Assembly (NCBI GenBank): GCA_963724365.1
Contig: CAVRUR010000005.1
Coordinates: 1 to 64,000 of the forward strand
Reading direction: 5' to 3'
DNA: 64,000 nucleotides
From: JALORV01 sp963724365
GTDB taxonomy: Bacteria; Pseudomonadota; Gammaproteobacteria; Burkholderiales; Burkholderiaceae_F
This document shows, in pieces, positions 1 to 11,943 of the stretch. The position numbers and the translations under genes are program-made. The number at the start of each line of letters is the position of its first letter. Within the stretch, counting starts at the first letter, position 1. The notes below the pieces were generated by a model, which ran no database searches, had not been told where the DNA came from, and saw nothing but the letters and a program-made list of their open reading frames with translations.

Positions 1-3000
1 GCCAATGTCGGTGCGGATGCCTTTGTCACGGTCAATGGCGGAACGCACACGACGGCGTTCGTTCTCAGCGGCAGCGCCATGGGGGGAACCGATGCCACCA
101 TCCAGGGTCCCGTGACCTGGACCGGTGGCGGGATTTCCGGCGCGGCGGCTACGACCTTCAGCAACAACGTCGCGATCTCCGGTCCCAATCTCAAGACCAT
201 CGTGGGCGGCCGCACGGTCAACCTGAACGCCACGACCACGTGGAGCGGCAATACAGCGGACAACAACAACGCGATTCGCTTCTGGAACGGGGCGACGATC
301 AACAACAACGGAACCTTCAACGACGCCAATGCCTTTGCGTCGTTCATCGAACACAACGTCGGCGGTCCGCACAACTTCAACAACAACGGCACCTACAACA
401 AACAGTCCAGCACCATTACAACCGTGGATCTCGGGGTGGTCTTCAACAATTCAGGGACGCTCAACCTGAACGCCGGCACGATGCGCTTTGTCAGCGGCAC
501 ACAAGGTCCGACAGGCACCGTGCAGGTGGCGAGCGGCGCCACGTTCCAGCATGACGCGGCCAGTACCGTTGGCAACATGATCACGGCCGGCAACCTCGTG
601 CTTGCTGGCCAGACCCTTACCGTCTTCTCCGACTACAACAACGCGAACTTCGGCGTCGGCAACGCCTTCAATCGCCGAGCGAACGTTTCGGTGACCGGTA
701 CCGGCAACCGTCTCATCGCCGCGGGCGACGCGAACCAGGGCATCACCGGGGCGAACATCAGCAACGGCACGTCGACGACGCCGACGCTCGTGATCGGCAA
801 CCTGCGGGTGGGCGCCAACACGTACACCTACAACATCGCCAACGTCGGTACCACCGGCCCGGCGCTGCGCGGCGCGATCCAGACCAACGTGAACGGCGCC
901 AACATCAGTGACGCGCGCCTGTCCGGCAACGGCGTCACCGCGGGCAACTGGGGACCGCTGACCACCGGGGCCTCGCTCGCGCGCGACGTCACCATCACGG
1001 TGGCCACCGCGGGTATCTACGCACCGCTGACCACACAAGGCGTAAACATCCTCAATAATTTCGAGAACACGCGCTCGCAACTGCTCACCATCACCAGCGC
1101 GGCAGGCGCCGCGGCCTACAACGCTGCCGCCGGCAACGCGATACCGAGCCCGGTGGTTCTCGCCAATCAGCGCGTTGGCGGAAACGGGAGCCAGGTGCTG
1201 ACCGTTGCCAACACAGCCTCGGCAGGCGCGTTCAGCGAAGACCTGAACGCCAGCTTCGGTGCGAGCACAGGCAATGCCACCAGCATCGGCACGATCGGCG
1301 GACGACTCGCCGGCACAAACAACACCGGCACCGGCAGCATGTCGGTCGGAGTCAACACCAGCACGGCGGGCGCCCGCAGCGGCACCGTGACGCTCAACTA
1401 CCAGACCGCGGGCGCCGTTGGCGGCGTCAGCAACGGGCTGGGCGTGGCAGATGTGGGCAGCCAGGTGATCAATGTCAGCGGGAACGTGTATCAGATCGCC
1501 GCGGGCCAGATCGTCACCGCGCCGCTGAATTTCGGCACAGTGCAGGTGGGTCAACTGGTCTCGCAGAATCTCGTGATCCGCAACACCGCGACGGGCGCGA
1601 GCGGGTTCGTGGAGGACCTCAACGCCAGTTTCGGTGCGGCGGGCGATGCGCGCATCAGCGGCGTCGGTGCGTTGAACGGTGTTCTCGCGGGCTCGAACAG
1701 CACGGCTTCGAATGGCACCATGACCGTCAGCGTCAACACTTCGGCGGCCGGCTCGATCAACAGCAGCATCGGCGTCAACTTCGCAAGCGCCGGCGGCGTC
1801 AACGGCGTGAGCAACGGACTGGGCGCGCTCGATGTCGGTTCGGTGAACTACGGCGTGCAAGGCTTGATCCAGGCCAACGTCATCAACACCGCGAACCCGG
1901 TGATCAACAACAGCACGATCGCCCTGGGGAACGTGCGGGTGGGTGGGACGTCGCCCACGGCATTCGTAAGTGTCACCAACCAGGCCGGTGCGCCACCGCA
2001 GGCGGCGCTGAACGCCACGATCAGCGGCAACGCGCCGATCACGGCAAGCGGTTCGTTCAACCTGCTGAACCCAGGTGCCACCAACAACTCGAGCCTGCAG
2101 GTCGGCATGAACACCGCCGCGGCTGGAGGCGTCAACGGCACCGCGACGATCGGATTCGTATCCGACGCGAGCAACGTCGGGGGTTGCGCCCCGAACTGTC
2201 AGCTGGACCTGCCGAGCCAGAACGTGATCGTCACGGGTGGCGTCTACCAGATCGCGCAAGCCAACGTGCCCACCACGCATTAATCTGGGCAACGTGCACG
2301 TCGGTGGCACGCTCAGCCAGGCGATCACGATTGGCAACACCAACATCGCACCGGTCGGATTCCAGGAGGGTCTGGACGTTGCGGTCGGTGGCACCAGTGG
2401 TGGGGCCACGGGCAGCGGAAGTATCACCAACCTCGCTGCCGGCGGCACCAGCAACGCCATCACGCTTGGACTGACCGGCATTGGTGCAGGCAACCAGAGC
2501 GGACAGGTCAACCTCAACCTCGCCAGCAACGGCAGTGGCACCAGCGGGCTGGCTACGCTGAACCTGGGCTCACAGGCGGTCACGGTCAATGCGGTCGGCT
2601 ACAACCTGGCGCAGGCCAGCGTGACGCCGGCGCCGGTGACGCTTGCCAACCAGCGCGTCGGTGGCACCGCCACCCAGGTGCTGACGATCGCCAACCTCGC
2701 GCCCAATGGCGCCTTCTCGGAAACGCTGAGTGCCAGCTTCGGTGCCAGCGGCGGCAACGCCACACACAACGGCGGGTCGGTCAGCGGCATCGCGGGTGGT
2801 GCGAGCAACAGTTCGTCGCTCGCGGTCGGCGTGAACACCAGTGCCGCCGGTGCGCGCACCGGCAGCGTGACGGTGAACCTCGCCTCCAACGAGGTCAACG
2901 GCAGTGGGCTTGGCACCACCGCGTTGGCACCGCAGATGATCACTGTCGGTGGGAACGTGTACCAGGTTGCCGCGGGGCAACTCAACACGACGAGCCTGAA

Positions 3001-4937
3001 CTTCGGCACGGTGCAGGTGGGCCAGTTGGTATCGCAACTGCTGAGCATCAGCAACATCGCGACGGGCGCCACGGGCTTCGTCGAAGACCTCAACGCGCGC
3101 TTCGGCGGGACCAGCGGCACGGGATCGAACCTGATCAGCGGTACGGGTCAGATCGTCAATCTCGGCGCGGGCGGCACGAACGCCTCCGGCATGACGGTCA
3201 ACGTCAACACCGGGTCGGCCGCCGCGGTCAACGGCGCCATCGCGATCAACTTCTTCAGCGCCGGTGGAGTCAATGGCGTCAGCAACGGGCTCGGTGAACT
3301 GGGTGTTGGATCGGCCAGCTTCGCCGTACTTGGAACCATCGCGGGCCAGGTGGTCGACCAGGCGCGACCGGTGATCAACGGCGTTCCCAATCCGGGGGCG
3401 GTCACCGTCGATCTCGGCAACGTGCGCATCAACACCGCCGCCAACCAGAACCTGAGCGTACTCAACCAGGCCACCGGTGGCCCGCAGGCTGCGCTGAACG
3501 GCAGCATCGCCACCAACGGTGCGCCGGTTCTCGCCAGCGGCAGCTTCAATCTACTGGCACCGGGCGCGACGACCGGAAACTTGTCGGTCGGCATCGATAC
3601 GTCGACAGCCGGTGCGCGCAGTGGCAGTGCCACGGTCAGCCTCGTGTCCGACGCCAGCAACATCGGCAACTGCGCGCCCAACTGCCAGTTGAACCTGCCG
3701 AACCAGGTCGTCAACGTCAACGCCAACGTCTATCGGCTTGCCAACCCGACGCTGAACACCGGTACCGTGACGGTCGCCGCGCGTGTGGGCGATGCGAGCG
3801 ACGGCTAATCAGTCGGTGTCGATCACCAATGCTTCGCCCGACATCTATACGGAAGGCTTGCGGGTCAACATGGTCGGCGCCAGCGGCAATGCGCAGCACA
3901 ACGGCGGGTCAATCGCCAATCTCGCGGCGCAGGGCACCAACGATTCGTCGCTCCAGGTGGGACTGAACTCCACCGCGGTCGCCGGCGTGACCAGCGGCAC
4001 GGTCAGCCTCGGCTTCGTCTCGACCGGCGCCGGCACCACCGGCGCGCCCGACCTCGACATCGGCGGCGGACTCGTCACGGTCACCGGCAAGGTCTACACG
4101 GCGGCCCAGGCGCAGGTCGGCAACCCAGCGATCAATTTCGGCATCGTGCACGTCGGCGACAGTGTCGGGCCGGTCGCACTAAACGTATCCAACGTCGCGC
4201 CTACCACAGCGCTCAACGACACGCTGCGAGCTTCCTTCGGCGCTGTCAGCGGACCGTTTAGCGGCAATGGTTCAATCGCCGGGCTGGTCGCCGGCGGTAC
4301 CGACGGCGCGAGCATGAGGGTCGGGCTCGACACGTCGAGCGCCGGCATCTTCGACGGCTCGGGCAGCGTCAGCCTCGCGAGCCACAACGACGACATGGCG
4401 GATCTCGTCCTGTCGCCGGCCAGCCTGATCCTGTCAGCGCAGATCAACAACTATGCCAACCCGGTGTTCGTGAAGACCGCGGGCGCAGGCAACCTGAGCG
4501 GCAGCGGGGACACGTTCACCCTCGACCTGGGCGACCTGCTCCTCGGCAGCGGCCTGACGACCACGAGTCTCGGCGTGCTGAACGACGTGTTCGGTCCGGC
4601 CGACCTGGTCAGAGGCACGTTCGATCTGAGCGGAGTCAACGACTTCGGACTCAGCGGCTTCGGTCCGTTCGCTGGCCTGGGTGCTGGTGACCTCTTCGCA
4701 GGCCTCCTGGCCAGCTTCGCCGCGACGTCGCTCGGCAGCTTTGACGACACGATCGTGCTGAATGCGCTGGCGTACAACGCGAGTGGCTATGAACAGGAAC
4801 TCAGCATCACTCTGTTGCTGCACGCGGACGTGCTGCAGCAGGCGGTACCGGAGCCTCCCGTCATCGTGCTGCTGCTGGCGGCCCTCGCCTTGCTGGGCTA
4901 CGCGCTGCGCAGACGGACGGTCTCACTTCCTCGCTGA
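1..4937 (+). CDS. PEP-CTERM repeat exoprotein, 5' partial, two frameshifts
   Basis: The gene is open from base 1, so its true start and signal peptide lie outside the window. Up to about 900 it codes Asn/Thr/Gly-rich beta-helix-like sequence. From about 1139 it codes nine beta-sandwich repeats of 105-130 residues of the choice-of-anchor D kind; recurring cores are LNFGTVQVGQLVSQ, LGNVRVGG and EDLNASFGA. The C-terminus is VPEP, a hydrophobic segment and RRR, the PEP-CTERM signal cut by exosortase, so the product should be exported and released at the cell surface. Reading passes from frame 1 to 2 near 2270-2281 and from 2 to 3 near 3785-3800, each a +1 shift; a direct doubling of gcga sits at the second. 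Codon use is uniform across the breaks. The role is unknown; a biofilm or matrix protein is an inference. Confidence 0.5.
1139..4116 (+). repeat. Higher-order internal duplication of a four-domain block
   Basis: The beta-sandwich repeats are not a simple tandem series. Domains starting near 1139, 1508, 1877 and 2279 are matched in order by domains near 2620, 2980, 3350 and 3752. Corresponding cores are offset by 1.47-1.49 kb: the NQRVGG core at 1165 and 2650, the LNFGTVQVGQLVSQ core at 1525 and 2996, and the alanine-rich PQAALN core at 2000 and 3483. A four-domain block of about 1.48 kb was therefore duplicated as a unit. The copies have diverged, and a ninth domain (4117-4450) and the anchor follow. 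Confidence 0.5.
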
Positions 4938-5073
4938 AGGCCGATCGTCGAATCTTCTAGTGCGAGCCGCTGACTGATTGCTGCTGGCGGCCTGCGGTTG
5001 AGCGTGTGCCGGGCTGCGCTCCGCTGCGCGCCAGCAGGCATGAGTCCCCTTGCCATCACTTCGCACGATCCCG

Positions 5074-5262
5074 ATGTATTCAGAGAAAGCGACTGTCGGC
5101 ACAGGGAACTACGTCCCTTGTTACAGCGTGACGACCTCGCAGAAGGCGCGCCACCTTGCGGATTGGCACGGCGTGTTGGCCGCGGCCGCGCTCGCCAAGG
5201 GGACGGAGGAACAGGCGTCCGAGTTCGTGCAAAGGGGTGTCGAGACTTACCATAGCGCCTGA
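5074..5262 (+). CDS. Possible small hypothetical protein (62 aa)
   Basis: The 360-bp gap after the PEP-CTERM gene holds one short plus-strand frame beginning MYSEKATVGTG and ending VETYHSA, with a helical Ala/Glu-rich C-terminal half. I see no ribosome binding site before 5074 and recognise no family. Codon choice in the second half is G/C-rich at third positions, which mildly favours coding. A 9-bp inverted repeat (4981-4989 with 5029-5037) lies between it and the upstream gene. This could be real or chance. Confidence 0.5.
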   Translation: MYSEKATVGTGNYVPCYSVTTSQKARHLADWHGVLAAAALAKGTEEQASEFVQRGVETYHSA

Positions 5263-5297
5263 GCGAGTCATCGGACTGCGCGAACGAGGGAGTGGGC

Positions 5298-5682
5298 ATG
5301 AATCTCGAGAAGGTCATCTTCGGCGCGTTCGTGATCCTGTCGTGCACGCTGAACTTCGGCTTCTTCATCGGTGACATCACCGACCCGGCGCAGCATCATT
5401 CCTTCGAGCTCGGTGCGACGCTCGTAGTCAACCTGATCGCGATGACGCTGAAGTTCGGCGACCGCACACACATCGGTGCCGTGCACCTCGCGACCAGCAT
5501 CGTCGCGGTGCTGCAACTCGTGGCGAGCGCGGTGGTGTGGATCTGGGCGACCCGCGTTTCCGGACCTGCCTTCCGAGGGCGAGGTCATGGCGACCGTCGT
5601 ATCCCTCGCCGGGGGAGCGCTGGTTGCCAATTTCATCTCGGTCGCGCTGCTGATCGGCGAAACGCTGAGACGCGTGCGCTGA
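5298..5682 (+). CDS. DUF6394 family small membrane protein (frameshifted)
   Basis: This is an integral membrane protein of about 125 residues with three or four hydrophobic segments. Landmarks are LNFGFFIGDITDPAQHH near the N-terminus, then NLIAMTLKFGDRTHIGAV, and SLAGGALVANFISVALLIG at the C-terminus. I recognise it as DUF6394, a family without known function that often sits beside a TrkA-type K+ channel gene, as here. ATG 5298 follows a gagggag ribosome site and is preferred to GTG 5292. The start lies in frame 3 and the end in frame 1, so there is a +1 shift near 5555-5570. Without it, the upstream frame would run uninterrupted into the channel gene, giving a false fusion. Confidence 0.5.
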
Positions 5683-5714
5683 CGCGGACCGCGACGCGAC
5701 GAAGAGCCGGTGCG

Positions 5715-7444
5715 ATGAGCGACATCCAGTTGATGATCCTGCGGCGGATGCGGTTGCCGCTGGTGGTGGTGATCGTTGCCTACGCGATCGCTGTCTTCGG
5801 ATTGACGCTGATGCCCGGCACCGATCCCGAGGGCCGGCCCTGGCACCTGAGCCTGTTCGATGCGTTCTACGTGATGAGCTACACGGCGACGACGATCGGG
5901 TTCGGCGAGGTGCCGTATCCGTACTCGTACGCGCAGCGGCTGTGGATGACCTTCAGCATTTACCTCACTGTGATTTCCTGGGCGTACGCGCTCGGCGTGA
6001 TCTTCGCGTTGACCAGGCAACCTGCGTTCCGCGCGGCGCTGGAGCGCAGCCGGTTCGAGGCTGGAGTGAGCAGGCTGGTCGACCGCTTCTTCGTCATCTG
6101 TGGCCACGGGCAGAGCGGACAGCGACTGGTGGTGGCACTCGACCGTCTGGGCTACGCAACGGTGGTGATCGAACCGAATCCCGAGCGCCTGCGCTCGTTG
6201 CTGGTGCGCGATCATGCGCAACCGGCGGTCGGCATGGTGGGTGATGCCCGCTCGCCCGACTTGCTCGAGGCGGCCGGAATCCGGCGGGACAATTGCCGGG
6301 GCGTCGTCGTGCTGACGGCGGACGACGAGGCCACGCAGACCATTGCCATCGAGACGCGCGTCCTCGCTCCGCAGCTTCCGGTGCTGGCGCGGGTGAAGTC
6401 GCCCATTGCGCAGCAAACGCTCGAGGACTTCGGCGGCGTGACGCTGGTCAATCCGTTCGAGACATTTGCATTCAATTTCGCGTTGGCGCTCGACAAGCCC
6501 GACACGCTGCGGCTCGAAGAGTGGCTGACCGGCGTGCCCGGCGCAGGTTGCCCGCCGCATATCGGCGTGCCGCGAGGCCATTGGGTCCTTGCCGGCTATG
6601 GCCGTTTCGGGATCGCTGTGCGCGACCGGCTGGAACAGGCGGGACTGACGTGGAAGGCGATCGATCTCGATCCCATTCGCTGCGGAGCCGACGGAATCCT
6701 CGGTAGTGGTCTCGCGGCCGAGGCGCTGAAGGTCGCCGGCATCGAGTCGGCGTGCGGGCTGGTCGCCGGCACCGACAACGACGCGAACAACCTGGCGATC
6801 GTGATGGCGGCGCGGCGGCTGAAGCCACGCTGTTCGTCGTGATCCGCCAGAATCAGGTGACCAACCGCCGCCTGATCGATGCCGCGCGCGCGCAGATGCG
6901 CTTCGTGCAGTCAGAGGTGATGACGCACGAGTGCCTGCAGCTGCTGACGACACCTCGGCTGAACCGCTTTCTGCTGCGCGCTCGTGAACAGACCAATGCC
7001 TGGGCCATCGGCGTATGTGGCCGGATCCGGGACGTGGCGGGAGATGCCGTGCCTCACATCTGGCTGGTCGAGTGCGATCCCAGTCGTCTCGGATTTCGGC
7101 ATGCACTGATCGAGCAGACGAAGCCGTCACTGACGATTTCCGACCTGCTCGCCGATCCGGAGGACCGTCGGGCGCGCATACCCGCCACTCCACTGATGTT
7201 GCTGCAGGGCGAGCGCGAACTGTTGCTGCCCGACGAAGCGACCGTACTGCAGTCGGGTGATCGACTGCTGTTTGCCGGTGCCGAAGGCGCCGAGGCGCTG
7301 CAATCGCATCTGCTGGATGACGATGTCGCCATCGATTACGTCCGTACCGGCCAGGAGCCGCCGAGGACCTGGCTGGGTCGCTGGCTGCAGCGCACGGGCC
7401 TGGCCCCGGCTCCGGTCACCTCGACGTCGGAGACACAGGGATGA
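5715..7444 (+). CDS. TrkA-domain potassium channel (frameshifted)
   Basis: This is a membrane ion channel with cytoplasmic nucleotide-binding (RCK/TrkA-N) regulation. An N-terminal helix (AYAIAVFGLTLMPG) is followed by a pore loop with the K+ selectivity filter TIGFG and a second membrane helix. Two Rossmann domains follow, with the nucleotide loops GHGQSG (residues about 130-135) and GYGRFG (about 295-300). Reading changes frame near 6822-6830 (one base missing around aagccacg); after the break come VVIRQNQVTNRRLIDAARAQ and a TrkA-C-like end. The stop overlaps the next start as ATGA at 7441-7444. The DUF6394 gene upstream probably forms a functional pair with it, and kup at 21733 is a second K+ uptake gene. 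Confidence 0.5.
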
Positions 7445-8199
7445 CACTGCCCGCTCTGACGTTGCTCGAATGCCGCGTGTTGGGCGTGCTGGTGGAAAAG
7501 GAGCACACGGTCCCGGACATCTATCCGCTGTCGCTCAATGCACTGACGGCAGGCTGCAACCAGAAGAACAACCGTGATCCGGTGTTGAACGCGGCCGAGG
7601 CGGAAGTCCAGGCAGCGATCGATCGACTGAAGCCGCTGTCGTTCGTGATCGAGTCGAGCGGCTCGCGAGTGATGCGTTACTCGCAGAATGTCGGTCGCGT
7701 GCTGCGCGTGCCGTCCGAGTCGGTGGCACTGCTCGCTACCTTGTGGCTGCGTGGCCCTCAGACCGCCGCCGAGTTGCGTTCGGCGAGCGAACGCCTGCAC
7801 CGCTTTGCCGATGTCAGCTCGGTCGAAGGCTACCTTGAGCAGCTTGCCACCCGCGCCGCGGATGCAGGCGGAGCGCTGGTGGCCCTGCTAGCGCGCGCTC
7901 CCGGAGCGCGCGAGCCGCGTTGGGCCCAATTGCTGTCGCCCACCCCGCCAGCACCGGTCACGGCGCCGGCATCGGCCGGCGGCGCCGTCGACGCCGGTAT
8001 GCCGGCCGCTGCCGACGAGTTACGCGCTGAAATTGCGCGCCTGCGCGAAGAACTGCAGGAATTGCGTACACGCGTCGAACGTCTCGAAGGCGGGCCGTCT
8101 AAGCGCGGTCCGAGCGCGGGGAAACCGCGCAACTGGGCCGACATTTCTGCAAGGTTTCCGCGCTGTATCGAGGAGTTACATCTCGCCGGGCAGCGCTAG
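7441..8199 (+). CDS. yceH: YceH family protein (DUF480)
   Basis: The 252-residue product opens with LTLLECRVLGVLVEKEHTVP and GCNQKNNRDPV, the signature of the YceH/DUF480 family, which folds as two winged-helix domains (residues about 1-95 and 96-170). Family function is not established; a DNA- or regulator-binding role is suggested by the fold. A Pro/Ala linker and a C-terminal coiled coil (ELRAEIARLREELQELR) extend it beyond the usual length of about 215 residues. Its ATG overlaps the channel stop by four bases, so it is translationally coupled. Confidence 0.5.
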   Translation: MTLPALTLLECRVLGVLVEKEHTVPDIYPLSLNALTAGCNQKNNRDPVLNAAEAEVQAAIDRLKPLSFVIESSGSRVMRYSQNVGRVLRVPSESVALLATLWLRGPQTAAELRSASERLHRFADVSSVEGYLEQLATRAADAGGALVALLARAPGAREPRWAQLLSPTPPAPVTAPASAGGAVDAGMPAAADELRAEIARLREELQELRTRVERLEGGPSKRGPSAGKPRNWADISARFPRCIEELHLAGQR

Positions 8200-8243
8200 C
8201 CGCTGCGTAGAATCGCGGCTCGTCATCACTGCGGGACGGCTTC

Positions 8244-9765
8244 GTGTTCAGGAACTTTCGGCTTTGGATTGGGCTTGCGCTGCTGGCTGCCGTGATCGGC
8301 GCGGGCATATGGTGGTCGACGCGAGCAAGTGCAGACGCGCCGAGTTATCGCCTGGCCAAGGTCGAGCGGGGACCTTTGACGGCCACCGTGTCGTCGACAG
8401 GCACGCTGAATCCGGTGACGTCGGTGCAGGTGGGCACGCAGGTCTCGGGGCAGATCAAGGAGTTGTTTGTCGACTTCAACTCACAGGTCAAGAAGGGCGA
8501 ACTGATCGCCCGCATCGATCCGGAGACTTTGCAGTACCGGGTGCGCCAGGCGGAGGCGGACCTGGAGGCGGGGCGTTCTTCGCTGAATCGCGCGCGGGTT
8601 TCGCTGGCCAATACCCAGCGCGATCTGGATCGCACCAAGGAACTGGTGGCCCGCAACTTCACGTCGCCGGCAGAACTCGATCGTGCACAGTCAACCTTCG
8701 ACCTGGGGGCTGCAGAAGTGCGCACGGCGCAGGCGGTCGTGCAACAACGTGAAGCGCAACTGGCGACCGCCAAGGTCGACCTGGGACGAACCGAGATTCG
8801 CGCCCCGGTCGATGGAGTGGTGATCAAGCGCAGCGTCGATGTCGGCCAGACCGTGGCCGCCAGCTTGCAGGCGCCCGAGCTTTTCGTGATTGCCAAGGAC
8901 CTGCGCGACATGCAGGTCGACACCTCGATCGACGAGGCCGATGTCGGGCGCATCCGCGTCGGGCAGAAGGCGAGCTTCACGGTCGATGCGTTTCCGGGTC
9001 GGACGTTCAACGGCGAGGTGAAGTCCGTGCGCAAGGCGCCGCAGAACGCGCAGAACGTCGTGACCTACATCGCCATCGTGTCCGCGAACAACGAGCGCGG
9101 CGAACTGCTGCCGGGGATGACCGCCAACGTGCGGGTAGTGACCGACACGCGCGACGCCGGTGCTGAAGGCACCGAACGGCGCACTCAGGTTCCGACCGAG
9201 CGGTGCGGCCGCTGCAGGCGCTGATGCGGGCAAGGCAACGGACACCACCGACAAGTCGGCCGGCAAGGCGGGCGCCGCCGCAGCGGCGGGCGCGGCAGGC
9301 GGCAGCCCGTTGACCGCGTTCCGCGAGCGCCTGGTCACGGAATTGAAGCTCGATGCCGAGCAGCAGCAGCGCCTCGAGCCGATCTTTGCAGAGATGCGCA
9401 ACAAGTTCATGGGCCTGCGCGAGTTGCCGGAGGAGGCGCGGGCGAAGGCGAGTGGCGCGATCCGCGCCGAGTTGCGCGCGAAGATCGAGGACGCGCTCAA
9501 GCCCGAGCAGAAGGCGCGCTACGCGGAGATCGCTGCCGAGTTCGCCGGGCGGGCCGGCAGCGGCCAGACGACGCGCGGCAAGCTCTGGGTCCTCGATGGC
9601 GGTAAGCCGCATGGCATCGATGTCCGCGTGGGCCTGTCGGACGGCACGATGACCGAGGTCAGCGGTGAAGGCGTCAGCGAAGGACTGGAAGTCGTTGTTG
9701 GACAGCAGGGCGGAGCGACTTCTGCTCCGGCGCAGAAGGGCGCACCTCCGCGCATGTTCTTCTGA
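8244..9765 (+). CDS. macA: MacA-like periplasmic adaptor with helical insert (frameshifted)
   Basis: This is the membrane-fusion subunit of a MacAB-type exporter. GTG 8244 starts an N-terminal anchor helix (LWIGLALLAAVIGAGIWW). A split biotinyl-lipoyl domain (QVGTQVSGQIKEL and GRTEIRAPVDGVVIKRSV) flanks a long coiled-coil hairpin rich in Arg/Glu/Ala. A beta-barrel domain with DEADVGRIRVGQ follows. Near 9155-9162 one extra g (gacgccggtg) moves the frame by +1. The remainder includes an unusual helical stretch (TAFRERLVTELKLDAEQQ to YAEIAAEFAG) resembling Spy/CpxP helices, then the membrane-proximal end (GKLWVLDGGKPHGIDVRVGLSDG). It precedes the ATPase gene by about 10 bp. Confidence 0.5.
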
Positions 9766-9775
9766 GATCACAGGC

Positions 9776-10528
9776 ATGGCGATGAGCGAACCGCTGATCC
9801 GGGTCGAGCAGCTCACCAAGGACTATGCCTTGGGAGACAACGTCGTGCATGCGCTTGCCGGTGTCACGCTGTCGATCGAGGCCGGCGACTTCCTCGCTGT
9901 CATGGGGCCGTCGGGCTCGGGCAAGTCGACGTTCATGAACATGATCGGCTGCCTCGACCGGCCGAGCTCGGGCCGCTACTGGCTTGCCGGGGAGGACGTC
10001 GCCGCCATGGACTCGGATGCGCTGGCTGCCGTTCGCAATCGTCGCATCGGTTTCGTGTTTCAGCAGTTCAACCTGCTGGCGCGCACCAGTGCGCTGGAAA
10101 ACGTCGAGCTGCCGCTGATGTATGCCAACGTACCGATCAAGGACCGCCATGCTCGCGCGCTCGAAAAGCTCGGGCGGGTCGGGCTCGGCGCGCGCGCCGA
10201 CCATCAGCCGTCGCAGCTCTCGGGCGGCCAGCAGCAGCGCGTCGCGATCGCACGGGCGCTGGTCAACGATCCGTCACTGATCCTGGCGGATGAGCCGACC
10301 GGCGCGCTTGACTCGCGCACCAGCGTCGAAATCATGGCGTTGCTGCAGCAACTCAACAGCGGTGGCATGACGATCGTGCTGGTAACGCACGAGAACGATG
10401 TCGCCGCCTTCGCGGGGCGGGTCGTGCACTTCCGCGATGGCAAGGTGGTGAGCGACACACGCCAGACGCCGCGATCTGCGATGGCGGAGCTCGAGCGCCT
10501 TGATCGCGGCGCGGCGGTGGCGGCATGA
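9776..10528 (+). CDS. macB: MacB-type ABC transporter ATP-binding protein
   Basis: This is the ATPase half of a LolD/MacB-class ABC exporter. Visible motifs are Walker A GPSGSGKST, the Q-loop FVFQQFNLL, the signature LSGGQQQRVAIARAL, Walker B LILADEPTGALD and the H-loop VTHE. There are about 250 residues. ATG 9776 gives MAMSEPL; ATG 9782 has better spacing from the AGG at 9772 and may be the true start. In classical MacB this domain is fused to the permease; here the two are separate genes. It is co-oriented with the adaptor and permease and should work with them. Confidence 0.5.
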   Translation: MAMSEPLIRVEQLTKDYALGDNVVHALAGVTLSIEAGDFLAVMGPSGSGKSTFMNMIGCLDRPSSGRYWLAGEDVAAMDSDALAAVRNRRIGFVFQQFNLLARTSALENVELPLMYANVPIKDRHARALEKLGRVGLGARADHQPSQLSGGQQQRVAIARALVNDPSLILADEPTGALDSRTSVEIMALLQQLNSGGMTIVLVTHENDVAAFAGRVVHFRDGKVVSDTRQTPRSAMAELERLDRGAAVAA

Positions 10529-10552
10529 GCGCCGCACGGCCGCTCCGAAGGC

Positions 10553-10598
10553 GCTCAGCTCCCCCTTGGGGGGACGGCGCGCAGCGCCAAGGGGGCAA
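10553..10598. repeat. Nested GC-rich palindrome between exporter genes
   Basis: The gap between ATPase and permease contains outer arms cccccttgg (10561-10569) and ccaaggggg (10587-10595), with an inner palindrome ggcgc-gca-gcgcc (10576-10588). I recall near-identical elements scattered between genes in Comamonadaceae and related Burkholderiales. It has no T-tract, so it is not a standard terminator; it may set mRNA stability inside the operon. Confidence 0.5.
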
Positions 10599-10616
10599 CC
10601 TGAACAGGCCGCGGCG

Positions 10617-11849
<1,233 letters not shown>

Positions 11850-11943
11850 GCGGCCTCGCGCCGCGCTTATTCACGGGCTGGACGGCCTTTGCTGCGGCAG
11901 CATGGTCACGGCCCGGGACCCTGACCCCGGGGCTGCGCACCCC

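Noticed and set aside
451..2589. Long minus-strand ORF (712 codons) opposite the exoprotein
   Set aside because: It is the shadow of GC-rich repeat coding; its product is Arg/Ala/Val-rich without any family, and it mirrors the repeat periodicity of the true gene.
5292..6842. A single fusion protein of DUF6394 and the K+ channel
   Set aside because: The first frame only stays open past the DUF6394 break by chance; the DUF6394 end is clear in another frame and the channel has its own ATG at 5715.
5268..7193. 641-codon minus-strand ORF over the DUF6394 and K+ channel genes
   Set aside because: It is antisense to genes with clear motifs, with low-complexity Arg/His/Ala composition and no recognisable domain.
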